DNA from: Deltaproteobacteria bacterium
GTDB lineage: Bacteria; Desulfobacterota; Desulfobacteria; Desulfobacterales; Desulfatirhabdiaceae
DNA length: 64,000 bases
Assembly: GCA_016219185.1 (NCBI GenBank)
Contig: JACRBZ010000010.1
Location: 1 to 64,000, forward strand
Direction: 5' to 3'
Shown here: positions 54,260-62,661 of the stretch, one piece after another
Layout: each line of letters starts with the position of its first letter
Numbering within the stretch: position 1 is the stretch's first letter
Position numbers and translations under genes: made by a program
The notes under the pieces: model-generated
What the model saw: the letters and a program-made list of their open reading frames with translations, nothing else
The model's database searches: none
What the model was told of the DNA's origin: nothing

Positions 54260-56185
54260 TCATGAAGTGATATCTTCCTCAAGAAGCTCAATATAGCGCT
54301 CATTGGAATATTGCCCCGGCAGCACCGTACAATTTGTTGAATATTGCCGGTGTCCTTCCGCAGTTATCGTCAATACATATTCCCCTGCCGGCAACCCATA
54401 GAAACAAAAACTAGACTTGATCGCAAAGTCCGCCCCCGCCAGATAAGAATCAAAATAATTGGCATCTTCTTTCAACGGAACCAACGTGCGATTGATCCCG
54501 GCGCCTTTCAGGTTTATGGATTGAACCCTGACCTTTTCATCCGGCCCCCGGTATACTCCTGCCTGATAGTTCTTTTTGGAGGAATTGACGATATAGCCGA
54601 TAAGGCTCTTGCGCGGATTCATCTGAAATCTTACGCTGGGAACAGCGCCATCTCCAATGATAATCGGCATGCTGACCGGATCGGGTGCAAATCCGTTTGC
54701 AACAAGGCTCACGACATAATTTCCCGAAGGAAAGGGACCGACTTCACATTTGCGATCTTCCTGGCTGAGGTAAAGCACGGTTTCCGCGTGGTTGTTATCG
54801 CGTGAACGAAGCAGAAGAACGGGGCGCGGCCTTGGCAGTTCCTTGGGACAATCAAATGCAATTTCAACTTGCAACATGTTTGCGGGCACCTGAGCCGTGT
54901 GAGCACTTTTCTCGTATAATGCGTTAAGCAGTGCATTATATTGAGCCATGACCGGTTCACTCGATAGAATACTGTCGTGGTCTTCGTTGAAGCCATATAT
55001 TCTAATGGCTTCCGCCTGTGAACGCTCATCAAGAAGGCTCGATAAAGTGACGACGGCATCGTTATTGGGCCGTATCGGATTGCGATTTCCCCGGTAACCG
55101 AAAAAAAGATAATGCTCGACCGTTGGCGGCATTTTTTTCCGATACAGGGATTGAATAAAATCACCCTCCGCCTGAATATCCTTCCATGCCGGAATCACGG
55201 CAGGAGAATATTTTACCCCTTTTTCCGCAAGCGCGTCCCCGCCCCACGGCGTTGAAATAGATATGAATTCGGTTTTAAAAGGAAGGGTATTCCCAAAATC
55301 CGTAAGAAATGACCGCACGACCAATCCGCCCATGCTATGAGCCGTAATAAACAACTCTTTAAATTTATACTTGATCTGAAGATTATATATTTTCCAGTAC
55401 AACAAATAGGACATTGATTCAATTGAAGCTCCGGAAGGATAGTAATAAAACCACGGTTGAAATCTGCTTCTGTCAATCTTTTCAAAAAAACCTTTCCAGC
55501 CTGCCGGAGATCCACAAGCACCGTGTACAAAAAGGATCGGAATCTTAGCAGGATCATACGCATCCAAGAAATAGATATTGCCGCCGACTTCCTTAAAAAA
55601 CTCCAAAGGCATCCAATATCCTTTATTCCCGAACGCTTCCGAAAACAGCGGATCATCCAAATCTGCGATTGCTCCCGGAGAAGTGCTGTGAAATTTCGGT
55701 GATGTATCGAAGGCAACCGGGGAACCAACGGGAAAATCAACTGAAACGGTTTCAGGCTCGGATATGACGATATCCAAATCCAGAACGACGCCGCCCGCAG
55801 GTGCGATGACGTATTCAGCACCAACATACTGGCCTGCCGCCTCCCCTTTATCATAACAAAGATTCCGGTTCTTATCCGCAAAAGCGACAATTGAATAATT
55901 ACCCTTGGGAACAATCAATTCGTAAGGGCCCAACTGGTGAAGCGTCGTGTAATGACCGATTTCTCTCTTGCTCTTTTCCCTGGTATAGGCTGCAACAACA
56001 ATCGGCAGGTCATTGCAGGAGAATGCACTTGAAACGTTTCCGACCAGAATGGTCGAATATTGTATGATTTTCGTTTCTTCTCTAAGGTGCAGAAATGTGC
56101 AGCCCGTTAAAAAGAAAAGAGCGACTGAAAGAACCATTCGAATATGAACTGTTTTTGTCTGTTGGGTTTTTGTCAGGGATTTCAT
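54260..56185 (-). CDS. Lipase-like alpha/beta hydrolase lipoprotein
   Basis: 641-residue predicted lipoprotein (lipobox LTGC). An N-terminal beta-sandwich-like part (GNYSIVAFADKNRNLCYDKG) precedes a PGAP1/triacylglycerol-lipase type alpha/beta hydrolase: FVHGACGSPAGWKGF, AHSMGGLVVRSF with the nucleophile Ser near residue 284, STPWGGDALAEKG, an Asp candidate in NNDAVVTLSS and His in EDHDSIL. The last ~210 residues form two carboxypeptidase-regulatory-like beta domains (PSGNYVVSLVANGFAP, PAGEYVLTITAEGHR). Likely acts at the outer membrane or periplasm; substrate unknown. Monocistronic on the minus strand. Confidence 0.88.
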   Translation of the reverse strand: MKSLTKTQQTKTVHIRMVLSVALFFLTGCTFLHLREETKIIQYSTILVGNVSSAFSCNDLPIVVAAYTREKSKREIGHYTTLHQLGPYELIVPKGNYSIVAFADKNRNLCYDKGEAAGQYVGAEYVIAPAGGVVLDLDIVISEPETVSVDFPVGSPVAFDTSPKFHSTSPGAIADLDDPLFSEAFGNKGYWMPLEFFKEVGGNIYFLDAYDPAKIPILFVHGACGSPAGWKGFFEKIDRSRFQPWFYYYPSGASIESMSYLLYWKIYNLQIKYKFKELFITAHSMGGLVVRSFLTDFGNTLPFKTEFISISTPWGGDALAEKGVKYSPAVIPAWKDIQAEGDFIQSLYRKKMPPTVEHYLFFGYRGNRNPIRPNNDAVVTLSSLLDERSQAEAIRIYGFNEDHDSILSSEPVMAQYNALLNALYEKSAHTAQVPANMLQVEIAFDCPKELPRPRPVLLLRSRDNNHAETVLYLSQEDRKCEVGPFPSGNYVVSLVANGFAPDPVSMPIIIGDGAVPSVRFQMNPRKSLIGYIVNSSKKNYQAGVYRGPDEKVRVQSINLKGAGINRTLVPLKEDANYFDSYLAGADFAIKSSFCFYGLPAGEYVLTITAEGHRQYSTNCTVLPGQYSNERYIELLEEDITS

Positions 56186-56303
56186 AGTAAGACTTTAACT
56201 CCAATTGGGGCTGCACGGGTTGCGGCTGAGCAACCCGTGCATTTGCTGGGGATCGCATCGAATTCATGATCAGGTCTGTTGACTATCCTCTAAACATGTT
56301 TTT

Positions 56304-56390
56304 GTCAACACCTGTCCTGGATGCTGTCAAGGACATTTACGAGCCGATTTCCTGGCCAGTGACGACATAAATCATTTTGGATAGCACCTG
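56304..56390 (-). repeat. Interspersed intergenic repeat, copy 3
   Basis: Inverted relative to copies 1 and 2. Read on the minus strand it runs AAATGATTTATGTCGTCAC ... GGACAGGTGTTGAC, and is also preceded by GCAGGTGCTATCC, the end of a neighbouring unit. CAGGTG thus occurs at both ends, 76 bp apart, as if from a tandem array. Lies in the 388-bp gap between the lipase-like and TAXI genes. Confidence 0.8.
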
Positions 56391-56437
56391 CTCCCGCGTG
56401 ACATCGAGAACCCATCATTTCAGAACTGAACCCGTGA

Positions 56438-56466
56438 TTGACATGAATCCGGTTTTAGAATAAAAT
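56438..56466 (+). promoter_or_regulatory. Promoter of the TAXI/histidine kinase operon
   Basis: TTGACA (56438-56443), exactly 17-bp spacer, TAAAAT (56461-56466). It lies about 108 bp before the TAXI gene ATG at 56574. Confidence 0.65.
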
Positions 56467-56573
56467 TTAGGATTCAATATATCCAATTCAGCCGAAAAAT
56501 CGGGACCAATCCGCATTCCTTTTTTAAGCGAACCGACTCTGTTTTGATGATATCACCTCCTGGAGGAAATCAA

Positions 56574-57686
56574 ATGAATACGCCACTGCGAATTTCCCTT
56601 ACCGGGGCCTGCCCGATGCCGATCCCTGCTGCACGCAAAGTCCCTTCATGGCGGTGGTCAATTTTGAAATCTGTTTTTCCGGCGTTAATGATTCTTCCGC
56701 TGTTTCTGGTGCTGGCACTTCCCTCCCCTGCTGCCGGAGAAATAATACATCTGTTTCGCATCGGAACCGGAGGACCCACCGGCGTCTATTATCCGATCGG
56801 TAAATTGATCGCAGAGGGACTGACCAAACCGGTGAACGAAAAGGATTCCCCCTGCGCCGCGGTAAATGCTGGGCCCGGTATCATTGGTGTGGCACAGTAC
56901 TCTGCCGGCTCAATCGAAAATGTCCGGGCCGTTGTCTCCGGCCAGATCGAAGCCGGATTGGTCCAGGCCGATGTCGCGGCCTGGGCGTTTCTGGCGGAAC
57001 ACGCTTTCTCCGGAGATCCGAGTGGTCGTTCCGTTCGCGCAGTGGCAAGCCTCTATCCCGAAATGTTTCAGCTTGTTACCCGCCGGGATGCCAATATTCG
57101 CAGTGTATCGGATCTTCGCGGGAATCGCATTGCCATTGACGAGCCAGGCTCAGGAACATTGCCGGTCATGCGAATTGTTCTGGGTGCTTACGGTCTTTCG
57201 GAAAGCGATTTTTTCCCGGTGCATTTAAAGCCCGTGTTCACCCATGACAAAATGGCTCAAAACGAAATTCAGGGCTTTGCGATGATGGCCGGTGCCCCGA
57301 TGGAAGCGGTCACGCAACTTTCCGATATCGGTCTGTTTCTTGTTCCCATCGATTCGAATACGGCATCGGGAATTACCGCTCGCTTTCCCTATCTTGTTCC
57401 GGGCAAAATCCTCTCAGGGGTGTATTCCGACATTCCCGAGACACCAACCCTTCAGGTGTATGCCTTGCTTGTGGTAAGTGCGGATATTTCAGAAGATCTG
57501 GTCTACCAGGTAACCTCCGCCCTGTGGAGTGAACGGACCCTTTCTTTACTGAAACGAGGTCCTCCCCAGGGAAAATTGATCACTCCAAAAACCGCACTGA
57601 CAGGATTATCCATTCCACTTCACGCCGGGGCAGAACGTTTTTACCGGGAAAAGGAATTGTTGTTAAAGGGAACCCTTTCGCCATGA
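56574..57686 (+). CDS. TAXI-family solute-binding protein
   Basis: Periplasmic binding protein of the TRAP-associated extracytoplasmic immunogenic (TAXI) family, 370 residues. A long N-terminal region and hydrophobic signal (about 35-57, ending PAAGE) precede the mature FRIGTGGPTGVYYPIGKLIAEG, GSIENVRAVVSGQIEAGLVQ, RSVSDLRGNRIAIDEPGSG and DIPETPTLQVYALLVV, all TAXI landmarks. ATG 56574 follows GGAGG; the frame extends to 56544 but without support. No TRAP permease lies nearby; instead the stop overlaps a histidine kinase start (ATGA), suggesting the protein is the sensory subunit of that kinase. Confidence 0.93.
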   Translation: MNTPLRISLTGACPMPIPAARKVPSWRWSILKSVFPALMILPLFLVLALPSPAAGEIIHLFRIGTGGPTGVYYPIGKLIAEGLTKPVNEKDSPCAAVNAGPGIIGVAQYSAGSIENVRAVVSGQIEAGLVQADVAAWAFLAEHAFSGDPSGRSVRAVASLYPEMFQLVTRRDANIRSVSDLRGNRIAIDEPGSGTLPVMRIVLGAYGLSESDFFPVHLKPVFTHDKMAQNEIQGFAMMAGAPMEAVTQLSDIGLFLVPIDSNTASGITARFPYLVPGKILSGVYSDIPETPTLQVYALLVVSADISEDLVYQVTSALWSERTLSLLKRGPPQGKLITPKTALTGLSIPLHAGAERFYREKELLLKGTLSP

Positions 57687-60226
57687 AACCGTCTCGCCAC
57701 TTTTCCCAGATACTGCAATGGAGCGCCATTGCAGTGGTTGTTGCCGCCGTGGTTACAACCGGAGTTTTGACCAACATCACGCTGAGATCCATCGAAAAAA
57801 ATCTTCCGATCACGCTGCTCACGGAACTTGAAGCCCTTGAACTGCTGATCGAGGATCTTGCCGAAGTCGTTTCGACTGCGGAAGCAACCCGAATGACGCC
57901 TACTCCTGAAAACTATACTCAACTTCGCCATAAGGTCAGGATCGTCTCAGAGGGCGTGGTGAAACTTCGGAATACGTACGTATTTGACAATCTGGTTCAG
58001 GCTTCCGCATTTCACGCTGTTGTCGCTCCGGCCATCAGCGACATGAAACTCTGGCTTGAGGAAGGCGTATCGGGGTATGGTCCGGAAACAGCCACGACAC
58101 TGGATATCGCCCTGTCCCGAATCACCAGGGCATTTTCGAAAGCCAGAGCCCTATACCACGACTCCCAGAAAATTGCCCAGAACATCATGAATGAGCAGCG
58201 CAATCGGCTGGAACATTTTCTGCTCAGCGTCAACCTGCTCTTCCTGCTGACGCTGGTAATTACGGCTATCATGATTTTTCTCATTGCTCGCAGACAGGTG
58301 TTTTTTCGAAGGGAGCTTGAAGTCCAGACGGAACTCCGGCGTACCGAAAAAACACTGCAGGAGACCGAGGAGCTTTACGGTAAGCTAATCGCCGCCATAT
58401 CCGATATCGTGGTCCGAACGGATGTCAACGGTCGGATTCTCTTCCTGAATGATGTTGCGCTCCGGATCAGCGGGTATCAGTCAGCAGAGGTCCTGGGGAA
58501 AAACCTTCTGGAGTTTATCGCACCCGAGGATCGGGCGTCCGCCATCGAAAACCTGAAACTCATCTTCGATCACAAAATAGACCCCAAAAAATACGCTATC
58601 GTGATGAAGGACGGGAAAAAAATTCCCTTTGAAATCAGTTCGGATGTTCTTCGCAGAAATGACGGATCGCCATACGAGATCGTAAACATCTGCCGCGATA
58701 TCAGCAAACGCCTGCAGGCTGAGGAAGCACTCAGGGAAAGTGAAAAACAATACCGGCTGCTGGTTGAAAATGCCAATGACGCAATTTTCATCGCACAGGA
58801 TGGAAAAATCAAGTTTCCAAATCCAAGGACCCTGGAAATCCTCGGGTTTACAGAGGAACAACCGGAAGAAATTCCTTTTATTAACTTCATTCACCCCAAA
58901 GACCGCGAAATGATCGTTGATCTGCATCGTCGAAGAATGTCCGGAAAAGATCACCTGCCGACAAATCTTTCCTTCAGGATCATTAACACCGCCGGCAGGG
59001 AATATACCGTGCAACAGAATGCCGTCAGTATCGCATGGGAAGGGCGACCCGCCTCTCTGAATTTCGTCAGAGACATCACCGACCAACTGAATCTGGAAGC
59101 CAGTCTTCGACAGGCTCAAAAAATGGAGGCCATCGGCACCCTTGCAGGCGGCATCGCACACGATTTCAACAACTTATTGATGGGAATTCAGGGCCGGATA
59201 TCACTGATGATGTTCGGAATGGGGGCCGCGCATCCTTTTTTTGAACACCTCACCTGCATCGAGGATTGTGTGAAAAACGCTACCGACCTGACCCGGCAGC
59301 TACTGGGATTTGCCAGAGGAGGCAAATACGAAATCAAACCAACCCGAATGAACGATATTCTGGATCAGAGCATTGAAATGTTCGGGCGGACGCGAAAAGA
59401 AATTCAAATACACAAGAATTACGAGGCACATCTCTGGACAGTGGAGGTTGACCAGGGGCAAATGCATCAGGTGCTGCTGAATTTATTCGTCAACGCCTGC
59501 CAGGCAATGCCAGGCGGCGGGAATTTGCATCTTCGGACGGAAAACTGTGTCATTCATCAAGACATGCATCGGCCCCCGGAATTGAGTCCTGGCAATTATG
59601 TAAAAATATCCGTCACCGATACGGGCGTTGGAATGGATGATGCTACAAAGGCGCGTATATTCGAGCCATTTTTCACCACAAAGGAAATGGGACGGGGAAC
59701 GGGATTGGGACTGGCTTCATCCTATGGCATCATTCGAAACCACGGCGGATGGATTTGTGCGGACAGCAATATCGGACAGGGCAGCACTCTTAGTTTTTAT
59801 CTGCCGACATCAGAAAAAACCGTAAAACCACAGAGTCATGTTCCAGAGACTGAGTTGAAAGAAAACAAATCGATTCTGCTCGTTGATGATGAAGACATTA
59901 TCATCGATGTCGGCAAACAATTCCTTGAAGTCCTCGGATACACCGTTTTCTCCGCGCGTTCAGGCCAGGAAGCCCTGGATATCTACACCCGGGAATTCGG
60001 AAAAATCATTTTGGTGATTCTGGATATGATCATGCCGACGATGGATGGCGGGGAGACGATTCAGCGCCTCAAAGCCATCAATCCCACAGTCAGGATTATT
60101 CTTTCAAGCGGCTACAGCTTCAATGGGCAGGCAGCGGAAATCATGGATCGTGGATGCAACGGATTCATCCAAAAACCATACAGCCTCAATGAGCTGTCTC
60201 AAACGATTCGCAAGGCTCTCGAATAG
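57683..60226 (+). CDS. Hybrid sensor histidine kinase, PAS-PAS
   Basis: 847-residue inner-membrane kinase. Helices at about 12-33 and 179-201 enclose a ~145-residue periplasmic region, predicted helical. Two PAS domains (~225-345 and ~350-470), a HisKA region with phospho-acceptor His in GGIAHDFNNLL (~493), HATPase_c (NLFVNACQAM, DTGVGMDD, FFTTKEMGRGTGLGL) and a C-terminal receiver (ILLVDDEDI, Asp of LDMIMPTMDGG ~780, Lys of QKPYS) follow. It starts inside the TAXI stop codon. No separate output regulator is adjacent. Confidence 0.95.
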   Translation: MKPSRHFSQILQWSAIAVVVAAVVTTGVLTNITLRSIEKNLPITLLTELEALELLIEDLAEVVSTAEATRMTPTPENYTQLRHKVRIVSEGVVKLRNTYVFDNLVQASAFHAVVAPAISDMKLWLEEGVSGYGPETATTLDIALSRITRAFSKARALYHDSQKIAQNIMNEQRNRLEHFLLSVNLLFLLTLVITAIMIFLIARRQVFFRRELEVQTELRRTEKTLQETEELYGKLIAAISDIVVRTDVNGRILFLNDVALRISGYQSAEVLGKNLLEFIAPEDRASAIENLKLIFDHKIDPKKYAIVMKDGKKIPFEISSDVLRRNDGSPYEIVNICRDISKRLQAEEALRESEKQYRLLVENANDAIFIAQDGKIKFPNPRTLEILGFTEEQPEEIPFINFIHPKDREMIVDLHRRRMSGKDHLPTNLSFRIINTAGREYTVQQNAVSIAWEGRPASLNFVRDITDQLNLEASLRQAQKMEAIGTLAGGIAHDFNNLLMGIQGRISLMMFGMGAAHPFFEHLTCIEDCVKNATDLTRQLLGFARGGKYEIKPTRMNDILDQSIEMFGRTRKEIQIHKNYEAHLWTVEVDQGQMHQVLLNLFVNACQAMPGGGNLHLRTENCVIHQDMHRPPELSPGNYVKISVTDTGVGMDDATKARIFEPFFTTKEMGRGTGLGLASSYGIIRNHGGWICADSNIGQGSTLSFYLPTSEKTVKPQSHVPETELKENKSILLVDDEDIIIDVGKQFLEVLGYTVFSARSGQEALDIYTREFGKIILVILDMIMPTMDGGETIQRLKAINPTVRIILSSGYSFNGQAAEIMDRGCNGFIQKPYSLNELSQTIRKALE

Positions 60227-60336
60227 CAACTCACCCTTGATCAGACCGTATTGACAGAAAAATATTTCATCTTAATGTTATTTAAAACCTGTTTTTCGGA
60301 GCGGATTCAACAATCAAACAGAAAAGGAGAGGCATC

Positions 60337-60558
60337 ATGGCATATACATGTAAAAATTGCGGAGCCGTCGCAAACGATCCCGGCCATTTGTGCAATCCCT
60401 GCGGGGATAAGGCCAATTGCAGTTTTTGTGGAACCCCGAATGTTGATGCCGGCCATATGTGTAAAGATAAACTGGCAGCCATGAAATATGTTTGCGAGGG
60501 ATGTGGCCGCGTGGCCATGGAAATGGGTCACCTTTGCAAACCCTCGGCCATCAAATGA
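60337..60558 (+). CDS. Small protein with three zinc-binding-like modules
   Basis: 73 residues, AAAAGGAGAGG upstream. Three modules share the exact pattern C-x2-C-x8-H-x-C: C5/C8/H17/C19, C28/C31/H40/C42 and C53/C56/H65/C67, with C22 extra. Each could bind one zinc or other metal. I do not recognise a named family; similar short Cys-rich proteins are known in deltaproteobacteria. TTGACA at 60251-60256 may be its -35 but the -10 is unclear. Single gene. Confidence 0.8.
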   Translation: MAYTCKNCGAVANDPGHLCNPCGDKANCSFCGTPNVDAGHMCKDKLAAMKYVCEGCGRVAMEMGHLCKPSAIK

Positions 60559-60583
60559 TCGGCCACGAGAATATCTTTTATCA

Positions 60584-60633
60584 CGACATAAGCAGGAAAC
60601 CGGATTTTACAACCTGGTTTCCTGCTTATGTCG
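60584..60633. terminator. Perfect 18-bp inverted repeat after the Cys-rich gene
   Basis: Arms 60584-60601 and 60616-60633 (CGACATAAGCAGGAAACC and its complement), 14-nt loop, 26 bp after the stop. No U-tract follows, so it may be a terminator of atypical form or an mRNA 3' protecting structure. Confidence 0.6.
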
Positions 60634-60739
60634 GATGGTAGCTTGTTGAAATCCATTTCACCCACGAGGTTGGTAATGTGAACTTTGAATGCGCAATGGT
60701 AACGATCTTGATCTGTTTTTTACAAAAGGAGATAACACC

Positions 60740-61159
60740 ATGAAAGATAAGGGAAGTTTACATTTGAAAGTACAGGAACTGTGTGATTGTTATGTAACCA
60801 CGGACCCGCTTAAAGAAATGTCAATTGTAAAAAACGACGCGGACAAGGAAGAAGCTGCATTAAAATGGCTGGCCTTGGCCGCGCTGCATGGCGTGAATGA
60901 CAACGCCGAACAAATTTCCATCACAAAATCAGATGACGGCAAAGTGGAAGTCACCGCCGAATACCGCACAACAGACCTTCCCTCTCCCGGCAGCGAGGTG
61001 GCTGAAAAGATCATCGAGTCGCTGGTCGGCATTACGCATCTTGAGGGCGGTGAAGGAAAAACCCAATTAGCGTTGGGAATCCGGGACAGCAGCATCAATC
61101 TGAGGATTAAAATGAAATCCAGGGATGGCGGAAAGAAAGTAACGATAAAATTTCAATAA
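60740..61159 (+). CDS. Conserved-looking hypothetical protein
   Basis: 139 residues, cytoplasmic, no signal peptide. I do not recognise a family. It is acidic in the first two thirds, with a Leu/Ala-rich helix (EEAALKWLALAALHG) and alternating strands towards the end (GKTQLALGIRDSSINLRIKM, KKVTIKF). ATG 60740 has AAAAGGAGA upstream; the frame open to 60689 lacks a site. Converges on livF. Confidence 0.75.
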   Translation: MKDKGSLHLKVQELCDCYVTTDPLKEMSIVKNDADKEEAALKWLALAALHGVNDNAEQISITKSDDGKVEVTAEYRTTDLPSPGSEVAEKIIESLVGITHLEGGEGKTQLALGIRDSSINLRIKMKSRDGGKKVTIKFQ

Positions 61160-61205
61160 TACGGCAGCGGCACGTCGGCTATCAGTTTCTGGGGTCCCCT
61201 GAGGT

Positions 61206-61907
61206 TCAAACCCCAAGATAGCGCAGGCGGATGGAAGAAGCGGCCTGAAGTTGATCGGATGTCCCGCTCCAGACCGACCGTCCCTTTTCCATGATATAGT
61301 GGCGGTCCGCAATGCGGCAGAGCGCGCGAACACTCTTATCGATAATCAGGATGGCCAGTCCGGAATCCTTCAGTTCCCGCAGACAGCGCCAGATCTCGGC
61401 ACGAACCAGCGGAGCCAGCCCTTCGGTGGCTTCATCCAGAATCAAGAGGATGGGATTGGTCATTAGAGCGCGGCCGATAGCGACCATCTGCTGCTCCCCG
61501 CCGGACAACCGGTTCCCCAGATGATACCGCCGCTCCGCCAGAATCGGGAAGAGCGTCCAGATCCTTTCCAGGGTCCAGGGATCGCTCGATGCAAAGCGAT
61601 TTGCGGCGGTTGCCGTTAAATTCTCGCAAACCGTCAGGCCGGGAAACACCTGACGGTCTTCGGGAGCCAGCGCAATCCCCATCTTGGCGATCCGGTAAGG
61701 GGCCAGATTCCGGATTTCGCATCCTTCAAAGCGGATCGATCCGCGCCGGGCCGGCGTGAGCCCCATGATGGAGCGAAGCGTGGTTGTTTTCCCCATCCCG
61801 TTTCGCCCCAGAAGCCCCACCACTTCTCCTTTTCGAACCTCCAGGCTCATTCCGAAGAGTCCCTGACTGGCGCTATAAAATGTCTCAATCGACTCGACTT
61901 CAAGCAC
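61206..61907 (-). CDS. livF: Branched-chain amino acid ABC transporter ATPase LivF
   Basis: 233-residue ATPase of the HAAT-type importer. Walker A GRNGMGKTT, Q-loop PEDRQVFPGLTVCENL (the LivF EDR signature), signature LSGGEQQM, Walker B LLILDEATEGLAP. The H-loop position reads IIDKSV in place of the usual His-containing sequence, a variation seen in LivF proteins. It overlaps livG by 8 bp and is the last gene of the visible liv operon. Confidence 0.94.
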   Translation of the reverse strand: MLEVESIETFYSASQGLFGMSLEVRKGEVVGLLGRNGMGKTTTLRSIMGLTPARRGSIRFEGCEIRNLAPYRIAKMGIALAPEDRQVFPGLTVCENLTATAANRFASSDPWTLERIWTLFPILAERRYHLGNRLSGGEQQMVAIGRALMTNPILLILDEATEGLAPLVRAEIWRCLRELKDSGLAILIIDKSVRALCRIADRHYIMEKGRSVWSGTSDQLQAASSIRLRYLGV

Positions 61908-62661
61908 CTTCCAACTCCTCGTCTCCCAGATAAGCCTTGCGCACTTCCGGAAGGGAACGAATCACATCCGGCGTTCCGGTAGCGATCATCTTACCGTAGA
62001 CCAGAACCGATATTCTATCGGCCAGGGCAAAGACCGCCTCCATGTCATGTTCAACCAGCACGAGGGTCTGCCTGCCTTTCAGACCCATCAACAACGCGGT
62101 CAGGTGTTCGGACTCCTCCTGGCCCATACCCGCCATGGGTTCATCCAGCAGCAGGAGTTTTGGTTTTATGGCAAGCGCCATCGCGATTTCCAGTTGCCGC
62201 TGCTCCCCGTAGGAAAGTCTTGCGGCAACGGTCTGGGCCCGTTCGGATAGTCCCACCTGCTCCAGTATGGCCAGGGCAGGTTCTCTTAAAGCTGAAATCA
62301 ATCGGGCATTTTTCCAGAAACGGAAACTATGCCCGCAGCAGGCCTGAACCGCCAGTGCCACATTATCGAGCGCGGAAAAACCCGGGAAAATGCTGGTTAT
62401 CTGGCAGGATCGGGCCAGTCCCAGACGCGAGCGCTCGTGGACGGCAAGCGTTGTGATCTCCTTTCCGGAAAAGCGGATGAGGCCCGCATCCGGTCGCAAT
62501 TCCCCCGCAATCTGAGCAATCAACGTTGATTTTCCAGCGCCATTGGGGCCAATGATCGCGTGCACCTCGCCCGGCATGACGGAGAGATTGAGTCGGGCCG
62601 TAGCCATAATGGCGCCAAAGCATTTTACCAGGCCCTTAACCTCCAGAAGCGCCTCAGCCAT
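61900..62661 (-). CDS. livG: Branched-chain amino acid ABC transporter ATPase LivG
   Basis: 253-residue ATPase. Walker A GPNGAGKST, LARSCQITSIFPGFSALDNV (LivG Q-loop region), signature LSYGEQRQLEIAMAL, Walker B LLLLDEPMAGMGQEE and H-loop LVEHDMEAVFALADR. Overlaps livM upstream and livF downstream by 8 bp each. Confidence 0.94.
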   Translation of the reverse strand: MAEALLEVKGLVKCFGAIMATARLNLSVMPGEVHAIIGPNGAGKSTLIAQIAGELRPDAGLIRFSGKEITTLAVHERSRLGLARSCQITSIFPGFSALDNVALAVQACCGHSFRFWKNARLISALREPALAILEQVGLSERAQTVAARLSYGEQRQLEIAMALAIKPKLLLLDEPMAGMGQEESEHLTALLMGLKGRQTLVLVEHDMEAVFALADRISVLVYGKMIATGTPDVIRSLPEVRKAYLGDEELEGA

